From Tabrizicola sp. TH137 (lineage in GTDB: Bacteria > Pseudomonadota > Alphaproteobacteria > Rhodobacterales > Rhodobacteraceae): a stretch of 64,000 nt of DNA. How positions within the stretch are numbered: the stretch's first letter is position 1; every line of letters begins with the position of its first letter. Positions 1-10,858 of the stretch are shown piece after piece. A program made the translations under genes and the position numbers. The stretch is from contig NZ_PKRQ01000002.1 in NCBI RefSeq assembly GCF_002855575.1, positions 434,001 to 498,000 of the forward strand, given 5' to 3'. The notes below the pieces were generated by a model. That model was not told where the DNA came from. It was given only the letters and a program-made list of their open reading frames with translations, and made no database searches.

Positions 1-3433
<3,433 letters not shown>

Positions 3434-3437
<4 letters not shown>

Positions 3438-3459
3438 GGCGGGGGTCTCCCCGCCATGC
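3434..3459. repeat. 26-nt GC-rich hairpin repeat, copy A
   Basis: GGCGGGG-GTCT-CCCCGCC forms a 7-bp hairpin flanked by GTA and ATGC. The 26 nt are identical to 52512-52537. This copy overlaps the mfd stop codon and may work as a terminator, although it has no T-tract. A diverged copy follows at 3472-3497. Confidence 0.75.
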
Positions 3460-3471
3460 CTAACCGCCGCC

Positions 3472-3497
3472 GTGGGGCGAGGGTCTCCCCGCCACGC
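3472..3497. repeat. 26-nt GC-rich hairpin repeat, diverged second copy
   Basis: This is the same pattern as 3434-3459 with four substitutions (GTGGGGCGAGGG then TCTCCCCGCCACGC). It lies between the convergent mfd and MFS genes. Two tandem copies here suggest a chromosome-wide short repeat rather than a chance terminator. Confidence 0.6.
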
Positions 3498-3504
3498 GCG
3501 GGCG

Positions 3505-4716
3505 TCACCGCGGGATCAACCGCATCAACCCCCACCCGGCCGCCGCAAACACCGCCACCCCGGCCATCAGCGGATAGGCCGTCCCGTCGAACATCAACCC
3601 CACCGGCGCGGCCAGCATCACCGAGGCCACCGTGGCAATCGCCCCCATGACGCTTGCCGCCATCCCGGCGACATGGCCCACAGGTTCAAGGCCCAGCGCA
3701 TTCAGATTGCCGATGGTCAGCCCCGTCATGAAAAAGACCCCGGTCGTCCACAGCAGATGCGCCGGAAAGGCCAGGGCCGCAGGCCAGACCCCGCCCGCCT
3801 TCGCCGCCAGCATCACCACCGAGAACACCACCTGCGCCGCCAGCGTCGCCGTGATCATCCGCCGCATCCCCAGCCGGACCACAAGCCGCGCGTTGATCAG
3901 GCTCGCCGTCCCCGAAACCAGCGCGATCAGCGCGAACCAGATCGGGAACCTCTCCCCCTCGCCATAGACCTGGTCAAGGATCGGCTGCGTCGCCGACAGC
4001 GTGGCGAACAGGCAGGCGAAAACCAGCGTCTGAACCGCGATGGACACCACCACCACCCGATGCGACAGCACCTCCCGGAAGGCCGCCTTCAGCACCGCCC
4101 CCTGCAAGGGCCGCCGCGCCGCCTTCGGCATCGTCTCGGGTTGCCGCAGCCAGAACCACAGCATCGACAGAAGCGAGAACACCACGAAGGACAGGAAAAT
4201 CCCCCGCCACCCCGCCACCCAGATGATCCCCTGCCCGATGAAGGGGGCGATCGCAGGCACGAGGGTAAAGATCATCATGGCGAAACTCACCACCCGCGCC
4301 ATCTCGCGCCCCTTGTAAAGGTCGCGCACCAGCGCCAGCGACACCACCCGCGGCCCCGCCGATCCCAGCCCCTGCAACAGCCGCGCGACCAGCACCCCTT
4401 CCAGCGTGGGCGACACATAGGCGACCAGAGCCGCCACACAGTAAAGGGCCGCTCCCGCTAGGATCACGGGCTTCCGCCCGAAGGCATCCGACAGCGGGCC
4501 CGCAAACAGCGTCCCGATCCCCATGCCCAGCACGAAGGATGTCAGGATAAGCTGCGCCGCATTCGGCGCATCCGGCGACAGTTCCGCCGCGATCTCGGGC
4601 AGGGCGGGCAGCATCGCGTCGATGGAAAAGGCGATGGTCGCAAAGAGCAGCGCGATCATCACGATGAATTCGGTCTGCCCCATGCGGGGCGCGGACGGGG
4701 GGGCGCTTTGTGTCAT
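3505..4716 (-). CDS. Bcr/CflA-type MFS multidrug efflux transporter
   Basis: Predicted 12-helix inner-membrane proton antiporter of 403 residues. After the short basic N-terminus comes TEFIVMIALLFATIAFSIDA (helix 1), the usual opening of the Bcr/CflA (DHA1) family. The motif GPLSDAFGRKPV in the loop between helices 2 and 3 is the MFS signature A. The ATG at 4716 is chosen because the family consensus starts close to it; the open frame extends 17 codons further upstream without family similarity. Substrate unknown; bicyclomycin/chloramphenicol-type drugs are the usual guess for the family. Confidence 0.88.
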   Translation of the reverse strand: MTQSAPPSAPRMGQTEFIVMIALLFATIAFSIDAMLPALPEIAAELSPDAPNAAQLILTSFVLGMGIGTLFAGPLSDAFGRKPVILAGAALYCVAALVAYVSPTLEGVLVARLLQGLGSAGPRVVSLALVRDLYKGREMARVVSFAMMIFTLVPAIAPFIGQGIIWVAGWRGIFLSFVVFSLLSMLWFWLRQPETMPKAARRPLQGAVLKAAFREVLSHRVVVVSIAVQTLVFACLFATLSATQPILDQVYGEGERFPIWFALIALVSGTASLINARLVVRLGMRRMITATLAAQVVFSVVMLAAKAGGVWPAALAFPAHLLWTTGVFFMTGLTIGNLNALGLEPVGHVAGMAASVMGAIATVASVMLAAPVGLMFDGTAYPLMAGVAVFAAAGWGLMRLIPR

Positions 4717-4840
4717 GGCTCCGCGCTTACCACGCGCGGCCCGCAGCCGACAGCACCCGCCACGCACAGACCCCCCGGATATCCCGCACAGTCCCGGCCC
4801 CGATAGGCCGGCGCGCGCGGCAGGACGGCAGCCCCGCAGC

Positions 4841-5482
4841 TCACCCCTCGGCCAGCTTCTCGCCCAGCTCGTCGATCACCCGCTGCCAGACCTCGACGGG
4901 CTGCGCCCCCGACACCACATAGTGCTGCGCGATCAGGAAGGTCGGCACGGCCGTCACGCCTTTCCGCCGCGCATCCATGTCGCGCGCTGCGATATCCTCT
5001 GCATCGGCATCCGTGGCCAGCAGCCGCGCCACCGCCGCCGCATCCATCCCCACCTCGCCTGCCAGCCGCGCCAGCGTCGCAGGGTCCCCGATATCCTCGC
5101 CATCGCGCCAATGCGCCCGCATCAGCCGCGCCACCATCGGCGTCTGCCTGCCCTCGATCCCCGCCCAATGGATCACCCGATGCGCGTCCAGCGTGTTGGG
5201 CAGCCGCAGGACCTTGTCCATGTTGATCTCGGCCCCGGCCTTCTTCGCATGCTCCGCCACCTGAAGCATTGCCTGTATCGCGCGCTGCTTGCCGCCGAAT
5301 TTCCCGGCCAGATACTCCACATGCCCCACGCCTTCCTTGGGCATTTCGGGGTTCAACTGGAACGGGTGCCATTCGATGCGGAACGGATGGTCCGGTCGGC
5401 TTTCCAGCGCGCGGTCCAGATTGGTCTTCCCGATCAGGCACCATGGGCAGACGGGATCGGAAAAGATGTCGAGACGGATCAT
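4841..5482 (-). CDS. DsbA-family (FrnE-like) thiol oxidoreductase
   Basis: 213 residues with a thioredoxin-fold start and a CPWC active site at residues 12-15 (DPVCPWC), the helical insertion and the cis-Pro segment TAVPTFLI near residue 175. This is the cytoplasmic FrnE/2-hydroxychromene-carboxylate isomerase-like branch of the DsbA family, and no signal peptide is present. It starts 4 bp after the stop of the acyl-CoA ligase gene, so the two are one transcript. The physiological partner is unknown; it may act in redox defence or in isomerising an intermediate made by the ligase (inference). Confidence 0.85.
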   Translation of the reverse strand: MIRLDIFSDPVCPWCLIGKTNLDRALESRPDHPFRIEWHPFQLNPEMPKEGVGHVEYLAGKFGGKQRAIQAMLQVAEHAKKAGAEINMDKVLRLPNTLDAHRVIHWAGIEGRQTPMVARLMRAHWRDGEDIGDPATLARLAGEVGMDAAAVARLLATDADAEDIAARDMDARRKGVTAVPTFLIAQHYVVSGAQPVEVWQRVIDELGEKLAEG

Positions 5483-5486
5483 CCCC

Positions 5487-7007
5487 TCACTCCTTCGGGA
5501 TCAGGCCCGGCAGGGCGCGACGGTTCAACTTGTTGTTCGCCGAACGGGGCAGGGCGTCAAGCCTGACCCAAAGCCTCGGCTGCTTGTAGCGCGCGAGACA
5601 GCGCTCCGCATGGGCGTGCAGCACCGCCACCTCCAGCGGGGCATCGCTGACGTAGAAGCAGCCGATGACCCGCACCCCTGCCGCCACCTCGACCTCCGTC
5701 ACCGCGCAATCGGCCAGACCGGGCAGGGACGCCATCGCCCCCTCCACCTCCAGAGGCGACACCCGGAACCCGCCCGCATTCATCAGGTCATCCCCCCGCC
5801 CGCGATAGAAGATCGCGCCATCCTCTGCCATCTCGGCCAGATCGCCGGTCACGAACCAGTCACCGCGATACCGCGCCGCCGTCGCAGCCGCGTCCCCCAG
5901 ATAGCCCAGCATCAGCCCCGGATCGGTCCGATGCACCGCCAGCACGCCTTGCGCGCCGCGCGGCACGGGAAGACCATCCTCGCCCAGCACCGCCACATGA
6001 CGGCCGGGCTGCGCCCATCCCGCCGATCCGGCCCGCGCTGCATGATCCGGACAGCCCGACACATAGGTCGAAACCTCCGTCATCCCCAGCGCCTCATGCA
6101 CGGGCCGCCCCGTCGCCGCCTCCCAGGCCGCGCGCACCTCCGCCGTCATCGCCTCCCCCGCGCTCAACCCGTGCCGCAGCCTCGGCAGGGCGGGCATCGG
6201 CGCGCGCAGCATCTGCCGGTAAACCCCGGGTGCGGCCGCAAAGACCGTCACATCGAAGCGCTTCATCAGCAAGGGCAGGGCCGCCACCTCCACACCCCGT
6301 GCCGGCACCATCGCCACCGCCCCCAGCGTCCAGGGGTCCAGCAGCCCCGTGCCCAGCGTATAGGTCCAGTTGAAGGCCCCGGCATGCAGCACCCGGTCCG
6401 CCTCCGTGAATCCCTCCCAACCGCGATGCATCATCCCCCGCGCCCAGATCGCCCGATGCGCATGTCCCACCGCCTGCGCCCGCCCCGAGGTGCCGGAGGT
6501 GAACACCGCATAGGCCAGCCGCTCCGGATCACCCATGTCCCAGTCGCAGGGCGGCAGCCGCTCCCATCCCATCACCTCCGCCGCGGCCACCACGGGGCAG
6601 GGCAGGGTGTCGGGCAAGGCCACCCCATCCCCCGCCACGATCAGTGCAGGCGCAACCACCCCCGCCATCCGCGTGATCTCCGCTTCCGTCAACGCGGCCG
6701 ATGTCGGCACCGGCACCAGCCCCGCCGCAATCGCCCCAAGGAACAGCACCGGAAAGGCCACCTCATTGCCCAGCCGCATCAGCACCCGGTCACCAGGCCG
6801 CAGACCCTGCGCCAGCAGCCCCGTCCCGCAACCCCTGACCGCCGCCATCAGCCGGGCATAGCTCCACCGCTCCGCGCCCCTCGGGCTCAGGATCTGCAAC
6901 GCCATCCGGTCCGCAAAGCGCTCCGTCGATGCCTCCAGCACATGCCGCGCCAGGTTGAAGGGCGCAGGGCAGGGGGGCCAGGGCGAAAGGTCGATCTCGG
7001 ACAGCAT
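5487..7007 (-). CDS. AMP-forming acyl-CoA synthetase (benzoate-CoA ligase-like)
   Basis: 506 residues of the ANL superfamily, which activates a carboxylate as acyl-AMP and transfers it to CoA. Visible: the P-loop-like motif FTSGTSGRAQAVGH near residue 170, EALGMTEVSTY near 310, WFVTGDLAEM near 395, and YRGRGDDLMNAGGFRVSP with a C-terminal NKLNRRAL whose Lys is the catalytic A10 residue. The P-loop has Gln where Lys is common. The length and the short N-terminus resemble benzoate/aromatic-acid CoA ligases. The first gene of a two-gene operon with the DsbA-like protein; divergent (63 bp) from the XRE-cupin regulator, which probably controls it. Confidence 0.85.
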   Translation of the reverse strand: MLSEIDLSPWPPCPAPFNLARHVLEASTERFADRMALQILSPRGAERWSYARLMAAVRGCGTGLLAQGLRPGDRVLMRLGNEVAFPVLFLGAIAAGLVPVPTSAALTEAEITRMAGVVAPALIVAGDGVALPDTLPCPVVAAAEVMGWERLPPCDWDMGDPERLAYAVFTSGTSGRAQAVGHAHRAIWARGMMHRGWEGFTEADRVLHAGAFNWTYTLGTGLLDPWTLGAVAMVPARGVEVAALPLLMKRFDVTVFAAAPGVYRQMLRAPMPALPRLRHGLSAGEAMTAEVRAAWEAATGRPVHEALGMTEVSTYVSGCPDHAARAGSAGWAQPGRHVAVLGEDGLPVPRGAQGVLAVHRTDPGLMLGYLGDAAATAARYRGDWFVTGDLAEMAEDGAIFYRGRGDDLMNAGGFRVSPLEVEGAMASLPGLADCAVTEVEVAAGVRVIGCFYVSDAPLEVAVLHAHAERCLARYKQPRLWVRLDALPRSANNKLNRRALPGLIPKE

Positions 7008-7070
7008 CCCGCGGTTCTAGCCGCCCACGCCGCCGTTGCAAGCGCGGGCCGAAGCAAGTAATCCCCGCCC

Positions 7071-7694
7071 ATGGCCGGTTCCGATCCCAAGACCCTCATC
7101 CGCATCGCCCGCGAGAGCGGGGCAGATGCGCCTGTCGCGCCGCTCAATCTCGGCGAAAGGGTGCGCGACCTGCGGAAGGCCCGCGGCTGGACACTGGAAC
7201 AGGCCGCCACCCAGGCCGGTCTTGCCCGCTCCACGCTCTCCAAGATCGAGAACGGCCAGATGTCGCCCACTTACGAGGCGCTCAAGAAACTGGCCGAAGG
7301 CCTTGCCATCTCCGTGCCCCAGCTTTTCACCCCGCCCTCCCGCGCTCAGGTCTCGGGGCGGATGGCGGTGACGAAACAGGGCGAAGGGCAGGGCCATGCG
7401 ACTGCCACCTATGAACATGAACTCCTCGCAGGCCAGCTCACGCGCAAGCAGATGCTGCCCTACCGCGCCCGCATCCGCGCCCGCGACATCGAGGAATTCG
7501 ACGGCTGGGTCCGCCATGACGGCGAAGAGTTTCTGTACGTCCTGACCGGGGTCATCCGCCTCTACACCGAATTCTACGAACCCGTCGATCTGCGCCGGGG
7601 CGACAGCGCCTATTACGATGCCTCGATGGGGCATAACGTGATCAGCCTGTCGGAAGAGGATGCAACCATCCTCTGGGTCACCTCGCTCGCCTGA
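7071..7694 (+). CDS. XRE-family regulator with C-terminal cupin sensor
   Basis: 207 residues. An HTH_3 domain at about residues 26-80 (LGERVRDLRKARGWTLEQAA then STLSKIENGQMSPTYEAL) is followed by a cupin_2 domain in the last 70 residues (EFLYVLTGVIRLYTEFYE). This architecture senses a small ligand in the cupin barrel and usually controls a neighbouring catabolic gene. The divergent neighbour is an acyl-CoA ligase, so the effector may be its acid substrate or the CoA ester (inference). It is convergent with the entericidin-like gene, whose terminator lies between them. Confidence 0.87.
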   Translation: MAGSDPKTLIRIARESGADAPVAPLNLGERVRDLRKARGWTLEQAATQAGLARSTLSKIENGQMSPTYEALKKLAEGLAISVPQLFTPPSRAQVSGRMAVTKQGEGQGHATATYEHELLAGQLTRKQMLPYRARIRARDIEEFDGWVRHDGEEFLYVLTGVIRLYTEFYEPVDLRRGDSAYYDASMGHNVISLSEEDATILWVTSLA

Positions 7695-7740
7695 CCGCCC
7701 GCCTGTCCTGATGCAGGATGCGCGCGGGCTCGCCCCCCAA

Positions 7741-7768
7741 AGCAAAAGGCCGGGCATCACGCCCGGCC
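7741..7768 (-). terminator. Intrinsic terminator of the yejA-ecn transcript
   Basis: On the minus strand GGCCGGGC, a 5-nt loop and GCCCGGCC form a perfect 8-bp stem followed by TTTTGCTTT. It sits 28 bases past the entericidin-like stop codon. Confidence 0.8.
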
Positions 7769-7795
7769 CGCACCCCTTACCCCGCAGGAAACGCC

Positions 7796-7912
7796 CTAGA
7801 ACAGGTTCCCCACCGCCCGCGCCCCGGACGAAATGTCCTGACCCGCGCCCTCGATCGTCGCACAGCCTGCCAGCGCCGCCAGCATGGCCATCAGAACCAT
7901 CGCTTTCTTCAT
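7796..7912 (-). CDS. Entericidin A/B-like small lipoprotein
   Basis: 38 residues: the lipoprotein signal MKKAMVLMAMLAALAGC with lipobox LAGC, then the family tail TIEGAGQDISSGARAVGN. Members are cell-envelope lipoproteins; in E. coli EcnA/EcnB form an antidote/toxin pair linked to programmed lysis. Only one is present here. The start is preceded by GGAG and lies 10 bp after the YejA-like gene, so it is probably co-transcribed with it and ends at the hairpin at 7741-7768. Its high CDS confidence comes from the intact lipobox and family tail; its role is unknown. Confidence 0.88.
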   Translation of the reverse strand: MKKAMVLMAMLAALAGCATIEGAGQDISSGARAVGNLF

Positions 7913-7922
7913 CGCCCGCTCC

Positions 7923-9734
7923 TCATTCCTCATACCACCAGACTTCCGGCTGAAAGCCCGGCCAGTCGCCATAAAGCGGCAGGCGCTCGGGGAACTTCAA
8001 CTCCTTCCGATGCGCAAGGCGCGACACATCCGAATACCAGATCGGAATGACATAGCGCCCGCTCGTCAGGATGCGGTCCAGGGCCTGCACCGCGGCAATG
8101 AACTCGTCCGGGTTGCGCGCGGCAACCATCGTGGCGATCATCGCCTCGGCGGCAGGCGAATTCATGCCCATCCAGTTGCGCGTGCCGGGCTCCGTCACCC
8201 CGCCCGATCCCCAATAGAGCGTCTGCTCATTCCCCGGCGACAGCGACAGCGACCGGATGTAATGGGTCATGTCGAAATCGTAATTCGTTGTCCGTTCCTT
8301 GTATTGCGCCGAATCGATGGTGGTCAGCGTCGCCTCGATCCCCAGCCGCTTCAGCCCCTCGACGTAGATCGTCGCCGCGTTGATGATATCCGTCGCCCCG
8401 TTCACCAGCACGATCTCGAAGGCGAAGGGTTCCCCGGCCGCGTTCTTCAACACGCCGTCCTGCACCGTCCAGCCCGCCTCTTCCAACAACGCCGTCGCCT
8501 TGCGGATCGCGCCCCTGTTCGCCTCGGACCCGTCGCCGACGGGCAGGGAGTAGCCCTCCAACGCACCGGGCAGCAGTTCCGCCTTGAACGGTTCCAGCAG
8601 TTCGGCAACGCGCCCCTCGGCGGGTGCGCCGGGCGTCATGCCCAGCGGCGAGTTGGAGAAATAGCTCTGGATGCGCGGCGGGATGCCCCCGTTCAGCGTC
8701 TTGTTGATCAGCTCGAAATTGAAGGCGGTGATCAGCGCCTCGCGCACCCGCCAGTCCTGGAACAAGGGGCGCCGCGTGTTGAACACGAACCCCTCGATCC
8801 CCGAAGGCCGCGCATGGGGAATGACGGACTTTACGACATCTCCGGAAGTTACGGCCGGGAAGTCATATTGCTGGTCCCATTTCACCGGGTTCGTCTCGCG
8901 CCAGGATGTGATCTCGCCCGCCTTGAAGGCCTCGAACACCACGCCCGCATCGCCGAAATAGTCATAGCGGATCTCGTCCAGGTTATGCTGACCCCGGTTG
9001 AAGGCCAGATCCGCCCCCCACCAGTCAGGGTTCTTGCGATAGGTGATGAAACGGCCCGCCTCGACCTCGGCCACCACATAGGGGCCTGACCCGATGATCG
9101 GCTCCAGCGAAGAGACGGTGAAATCCTTCCCCTCCCACTGCGCCTTCTTCAGCACCGGGCGCAGGCCCAGAAGCAGCGGCAATTCCCGGTCCTCCGTGTT
9201 GAAGGTGAATCGCACGCCGCGCTCTCCCACCTTCTCCACCTTCGACACCTTCCCATAGGCCGCCGCAAAGCGCGGATGCCCCTGCGTCCCCAGCGTCTCG
9301 AAGGACCAGATCACATCCTCCACCGTCACCGGGCTGCCATCCGAGAATCGGGCCTCAGGGCGCAGGGTGAATTCCACGAAACTCCGCGCATCATCGGTCA
9401 CCACCGATTCGGCCAGCAGGCCATAAAGGGTGAAGGGCTCGTCATAGGATCGGCCCAGCAGCGTCTCGATGGTATGGGCGCTGACGCCCGCCGGCGCGAT
9501 ACCGTTCACGATGAAGGGATTGAGGGAATCGAACCCCCCGCTTTCCCCGAAAACGATCCGCCCGCCCTTTGGCGCATCCGGGTTGGCATAGGGCAAGGAC
9601 ACAAAATCCGGGGGCAGGGCGGGCTTGCCATACATAGCTATGCCATGCGTGTCCGCCGCCGCCACCAGCGGAATCACGCTGCATGCCACCGCCGCCGCGA
9701 ACCCCTTCAGACGGGCGAAAATCACTGTTGCCAT
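7923..9734 (-). CDS. ABC transporter substrate-binding protein, family 5 (YejA-like)
   Basis: 603 residues with a Sec signal peptide (about 1-27, ending near AAAD). It is a periplasmic oligopeptide-type binding protein: YANPDAPKGGRIVFGESGGF and SLNPFIVNG near residue 70 match the YejA/microcin-C branch, and ARFSDGSPVTVEDVIWSFE is the SBP_bac_5 core. No permease or ATPase genes of a YejBEF system are adjacent, so it works with a system encoded elsewhere or is an orphan receptor. The small lipoprotein gene follows after 10 bp. Confidence 0.92.
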   Translation of the reverse strand: MATVIFARLKGFAAAVACSVIPLVAAADTHGIAMYGKPALPPDFVSLPYANPDAPKGGRIVFGESGGFDSLNPFIVNGIAPAGVSAHTIETLLGRSYDEPFTLYGLLAESVVTDDARSFVEFTLRPEARFSDGSPVTVEDVIWSFETLGTQGHPRFAAAYGKVSKVEKVGERGVRFTFNTEDRELPLLLGLRPVLKKAQWEGKDFTVSSLEPIIGSGPYVVAEVEAGRFITYRKNPDWWGADLAFNRGQHNLDEIRYDYFGDAGVVFEAFKAGEITSWRETNPVKWDQQYDFPAVTSGDVVKSVIPHARPSGIEGFVFNTRRPLFQDWRVREALITAFNFELINKTLNGGIPPRIQSYFSNSPLGMTPGAPAEGRVAELLEPFKAELLPGALEGYSLPVGDGSEANRGAIRKATALLEEAGWTVQDGVLKNAAGEPFAFEIVLVNGATDIINAATIYVEGLKRLGIEATLTTIDSAQYKERTTNYDFDMTHYIRSLSLSPGNEQTLYWGSGGVTEPGTRNWMGMNSPAAEAMIATMVAARNPDEFIAAVQALDRILTSGRYVIPIWYSDVSRLAHRKELKFPERLPLYGDWPGFQPEVWWYEE

Positions 9735-9812
9735 TCCTGCGACACTCCCACACCGATTGTTTTTCTTGGCTCAGACCCTAGACCCGCTTGCCTGCCTTTT
9801 CAAACTTTTAGC

Positions 9813-9841
9813 TTGGATACCGGCAACAGGGCGCGTATATA
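9813..9841 (+). promoter_or_regulatory. Sigma70 promoter of the predicted small RNA
   Basis: TTGGAT at 9813-9818, a 17-bp spacer and TATATA at 9836-9841 form a near-consensus housekeeping promoter facing right. There is no coding start for 170 bases, but an intrinsic terminator lies 75 bases after the predicted start site. Confidence 0.75.
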
Positions 9842-9847
9842 GAGGGC

Positions 9848-9922
9848 ACTGCTCGATAGGTTTCTTGCCTGTATGAAACCTGCCTCAATAACTGAACGCC
9901 GGCCTCGCGCCGGCGTTTTTTT
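9848..9922 (+). ncRNA. Predicted orphan small RNA, about 75 nt
   Basis: A self-contained transcription unit in the gap between the divergent YejA-like gene and bdhA. It begins about 7 nt after a TATATA -10 box. The transcript has hairpin 1 (AGGTTTC at 9858-9864, 10-nt loop, GAAACCT at 9875-9881), an unpaired stretch GCCTCAATAACTG, and a terminator hairpin (ACGCCGGC at 9896-9903, loop CTCGC, GCCGGCGT at 9909-9916) ending in seven T. It contains no reasonable open frame. I do not recognise the family. The exposed loop and linker are the likely base-pairing parts (inference). Confidence 0.7.
9895..9922 (+). terminator. Intrinsic terminator of the small RNA
   Basis: A perfect 9-bp stem, AACGCCGGC / GCCGGCGTT, with a 5-nt loop and a T7 tract at 9916-9922. 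It is the 3' end of the predicted small RNA and also shields bdhA from upstream transcription. Confidence 0.85.
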
Positions 9923-10014
9923 ATGCTTCACGCCCCCGCGATGATGGCGCATCAGGGCTGGATTTCGCCCCCGCAGCAGGCATAGCTTCGCACATGCAGC
10001 AAAAGGGGGCCGAC

Positions 10015-10788
10015 ATGGACCTGAAGGGCAAGACCGCCATCATCACCGGATCGAATTCCGGCATCGGCCTCGGCGTGGCCGAGGAACTGGCCAAGGCCGG
10101 TGCAACCGTCGTGATCAACAGCTTCACCGACCGGCCCGAGGATCACGCCCTCGCCGCCCGAATCGCCGCCGATCACGGCGTCGAGGCCCGCTACATCGCC
10201 GCCGACATGTCCAAGGCCGAAGACTGCCGCGCCCTGATCGCCAAGGCCGGGGGCTGCGACATCCTCGTGAACAATGCGGGCATCCAGCATGTCGCCCCGG
10301 TCGAGGACTTCCCGATCGACAAGTGGAACCAGATCATCGCGATCAACCTTTCTTCCGCCTTCCACACCATCGCCGCCGCCCTGCCGGGCATGCGCGCCAA
10401 GGGGTGGGGCCGGATCATCGACATCGCCTCTGCCCATGGCCTCACGGCCAGCCCCTACAAAAGCGCCTATGTCGCGTCCAAACATGCCGTGGTCGGCCTG
10501 ACCAAGACCGTCGCGCTGGAAACGGCGGGGCAGGGGATCACCTGCAATGCCATCTGCCCCGGCTATGTCCTCACCCCGCTGGTCGAGGCGCAGATCCCCG
10601 ATCAGATGAAGGTCCACAACATGGACCGCGACACCGTCATCCGCGAGGTGATGCTCCTGCGCCAACCCTCGCGCCAATTCGCCACGACCGAACAGATCGG
10701 CGGCACGGTGCTCTATCTCTGCTCGCCCTATGCCGATCAGGTGACCGGCACCACGATCAGCGTGGATGGCGGATGGACGGCGCTATGA
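10015..10788 (+). CDS. bdhA: 3-hydroxybutyrate dehydrogenase (SDR)
   Basis: 257 residues. NAD-dependent oxidation of D-3-hydroxybutyrate to acetoacetate during polyhydroxybutyrate or ketone-body use, in the cytoplasm. Shows the Rossmann motif TGSNSGIGLGVAE, NNAGIQHVAP, catalytic Ser-Tyr-Lys (IASAHGL, then YVASKHA) and the family-typical ICPGYVLTPLVEAQIPDQ. The ATG at 10015 has AAGGGGG upstream; an earlier in-frame ATG at 9994 has no ribosome site. The stop is followed at once by a copy of the double-palindrome repeat, which may terminate the transcript. Confidence 0.94.
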   Translation: MDLKGKTAIITGSNSGIGLGVAEELAKAGATVVINSFTDRPEDHALAARIAADHGVEARYIAADMSKAEDCRALIAKAGGCDILVNNAGIQHVAPVEDFPIDKWNQIIAINLSSAFHTIAAALPGMRAKGWGRIIDIASAHGLTASPYKSAYVASKHAVVGLTKTVALETAGQGITCNAICPGYVLTPLVEAQIPDQMKVHNMDRDTVIREVMLLRQPSRQFATTEQIGGTVLYLCSPYADQVTGTTISVDGGWTAL

Positions 10789-10789
10789 C

Positions 10790-10835
10790 CCAAAAATCTT
10801 CGAAGATTTTTGCAAATTTCTTCGAAGAAATTTGG
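10790..10835 (+). repeat. 46-bp double palindrome, copy 1
   Basis: Two perfect 20-nt palindromes with TTCGAA cores lie in tandem, separated by GC: AAAAATCTTCGAAGATTTTT at 10792-10811 and AAATTTCTTCGAAGAAATTT at 10814-10833, bracketed by CC and GG. The first palindrome ends in T5 just after bdhA and could terminate it. Copy 2 (15077-15122) is an exact reverse complement and copy 3 (47839-47884) is a diverged one. Confidence 0.92.
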
Positions 10836-10858
10836 CGCCGCCATCCCGGGTGGCGCGC

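Noticed and set aside
9625-9876. Plus-strand frame over the yejA start and the small RNA promoter
   Set aside because: Antisense to a signal peptide and ends inside the small RNA; no ribosome site.
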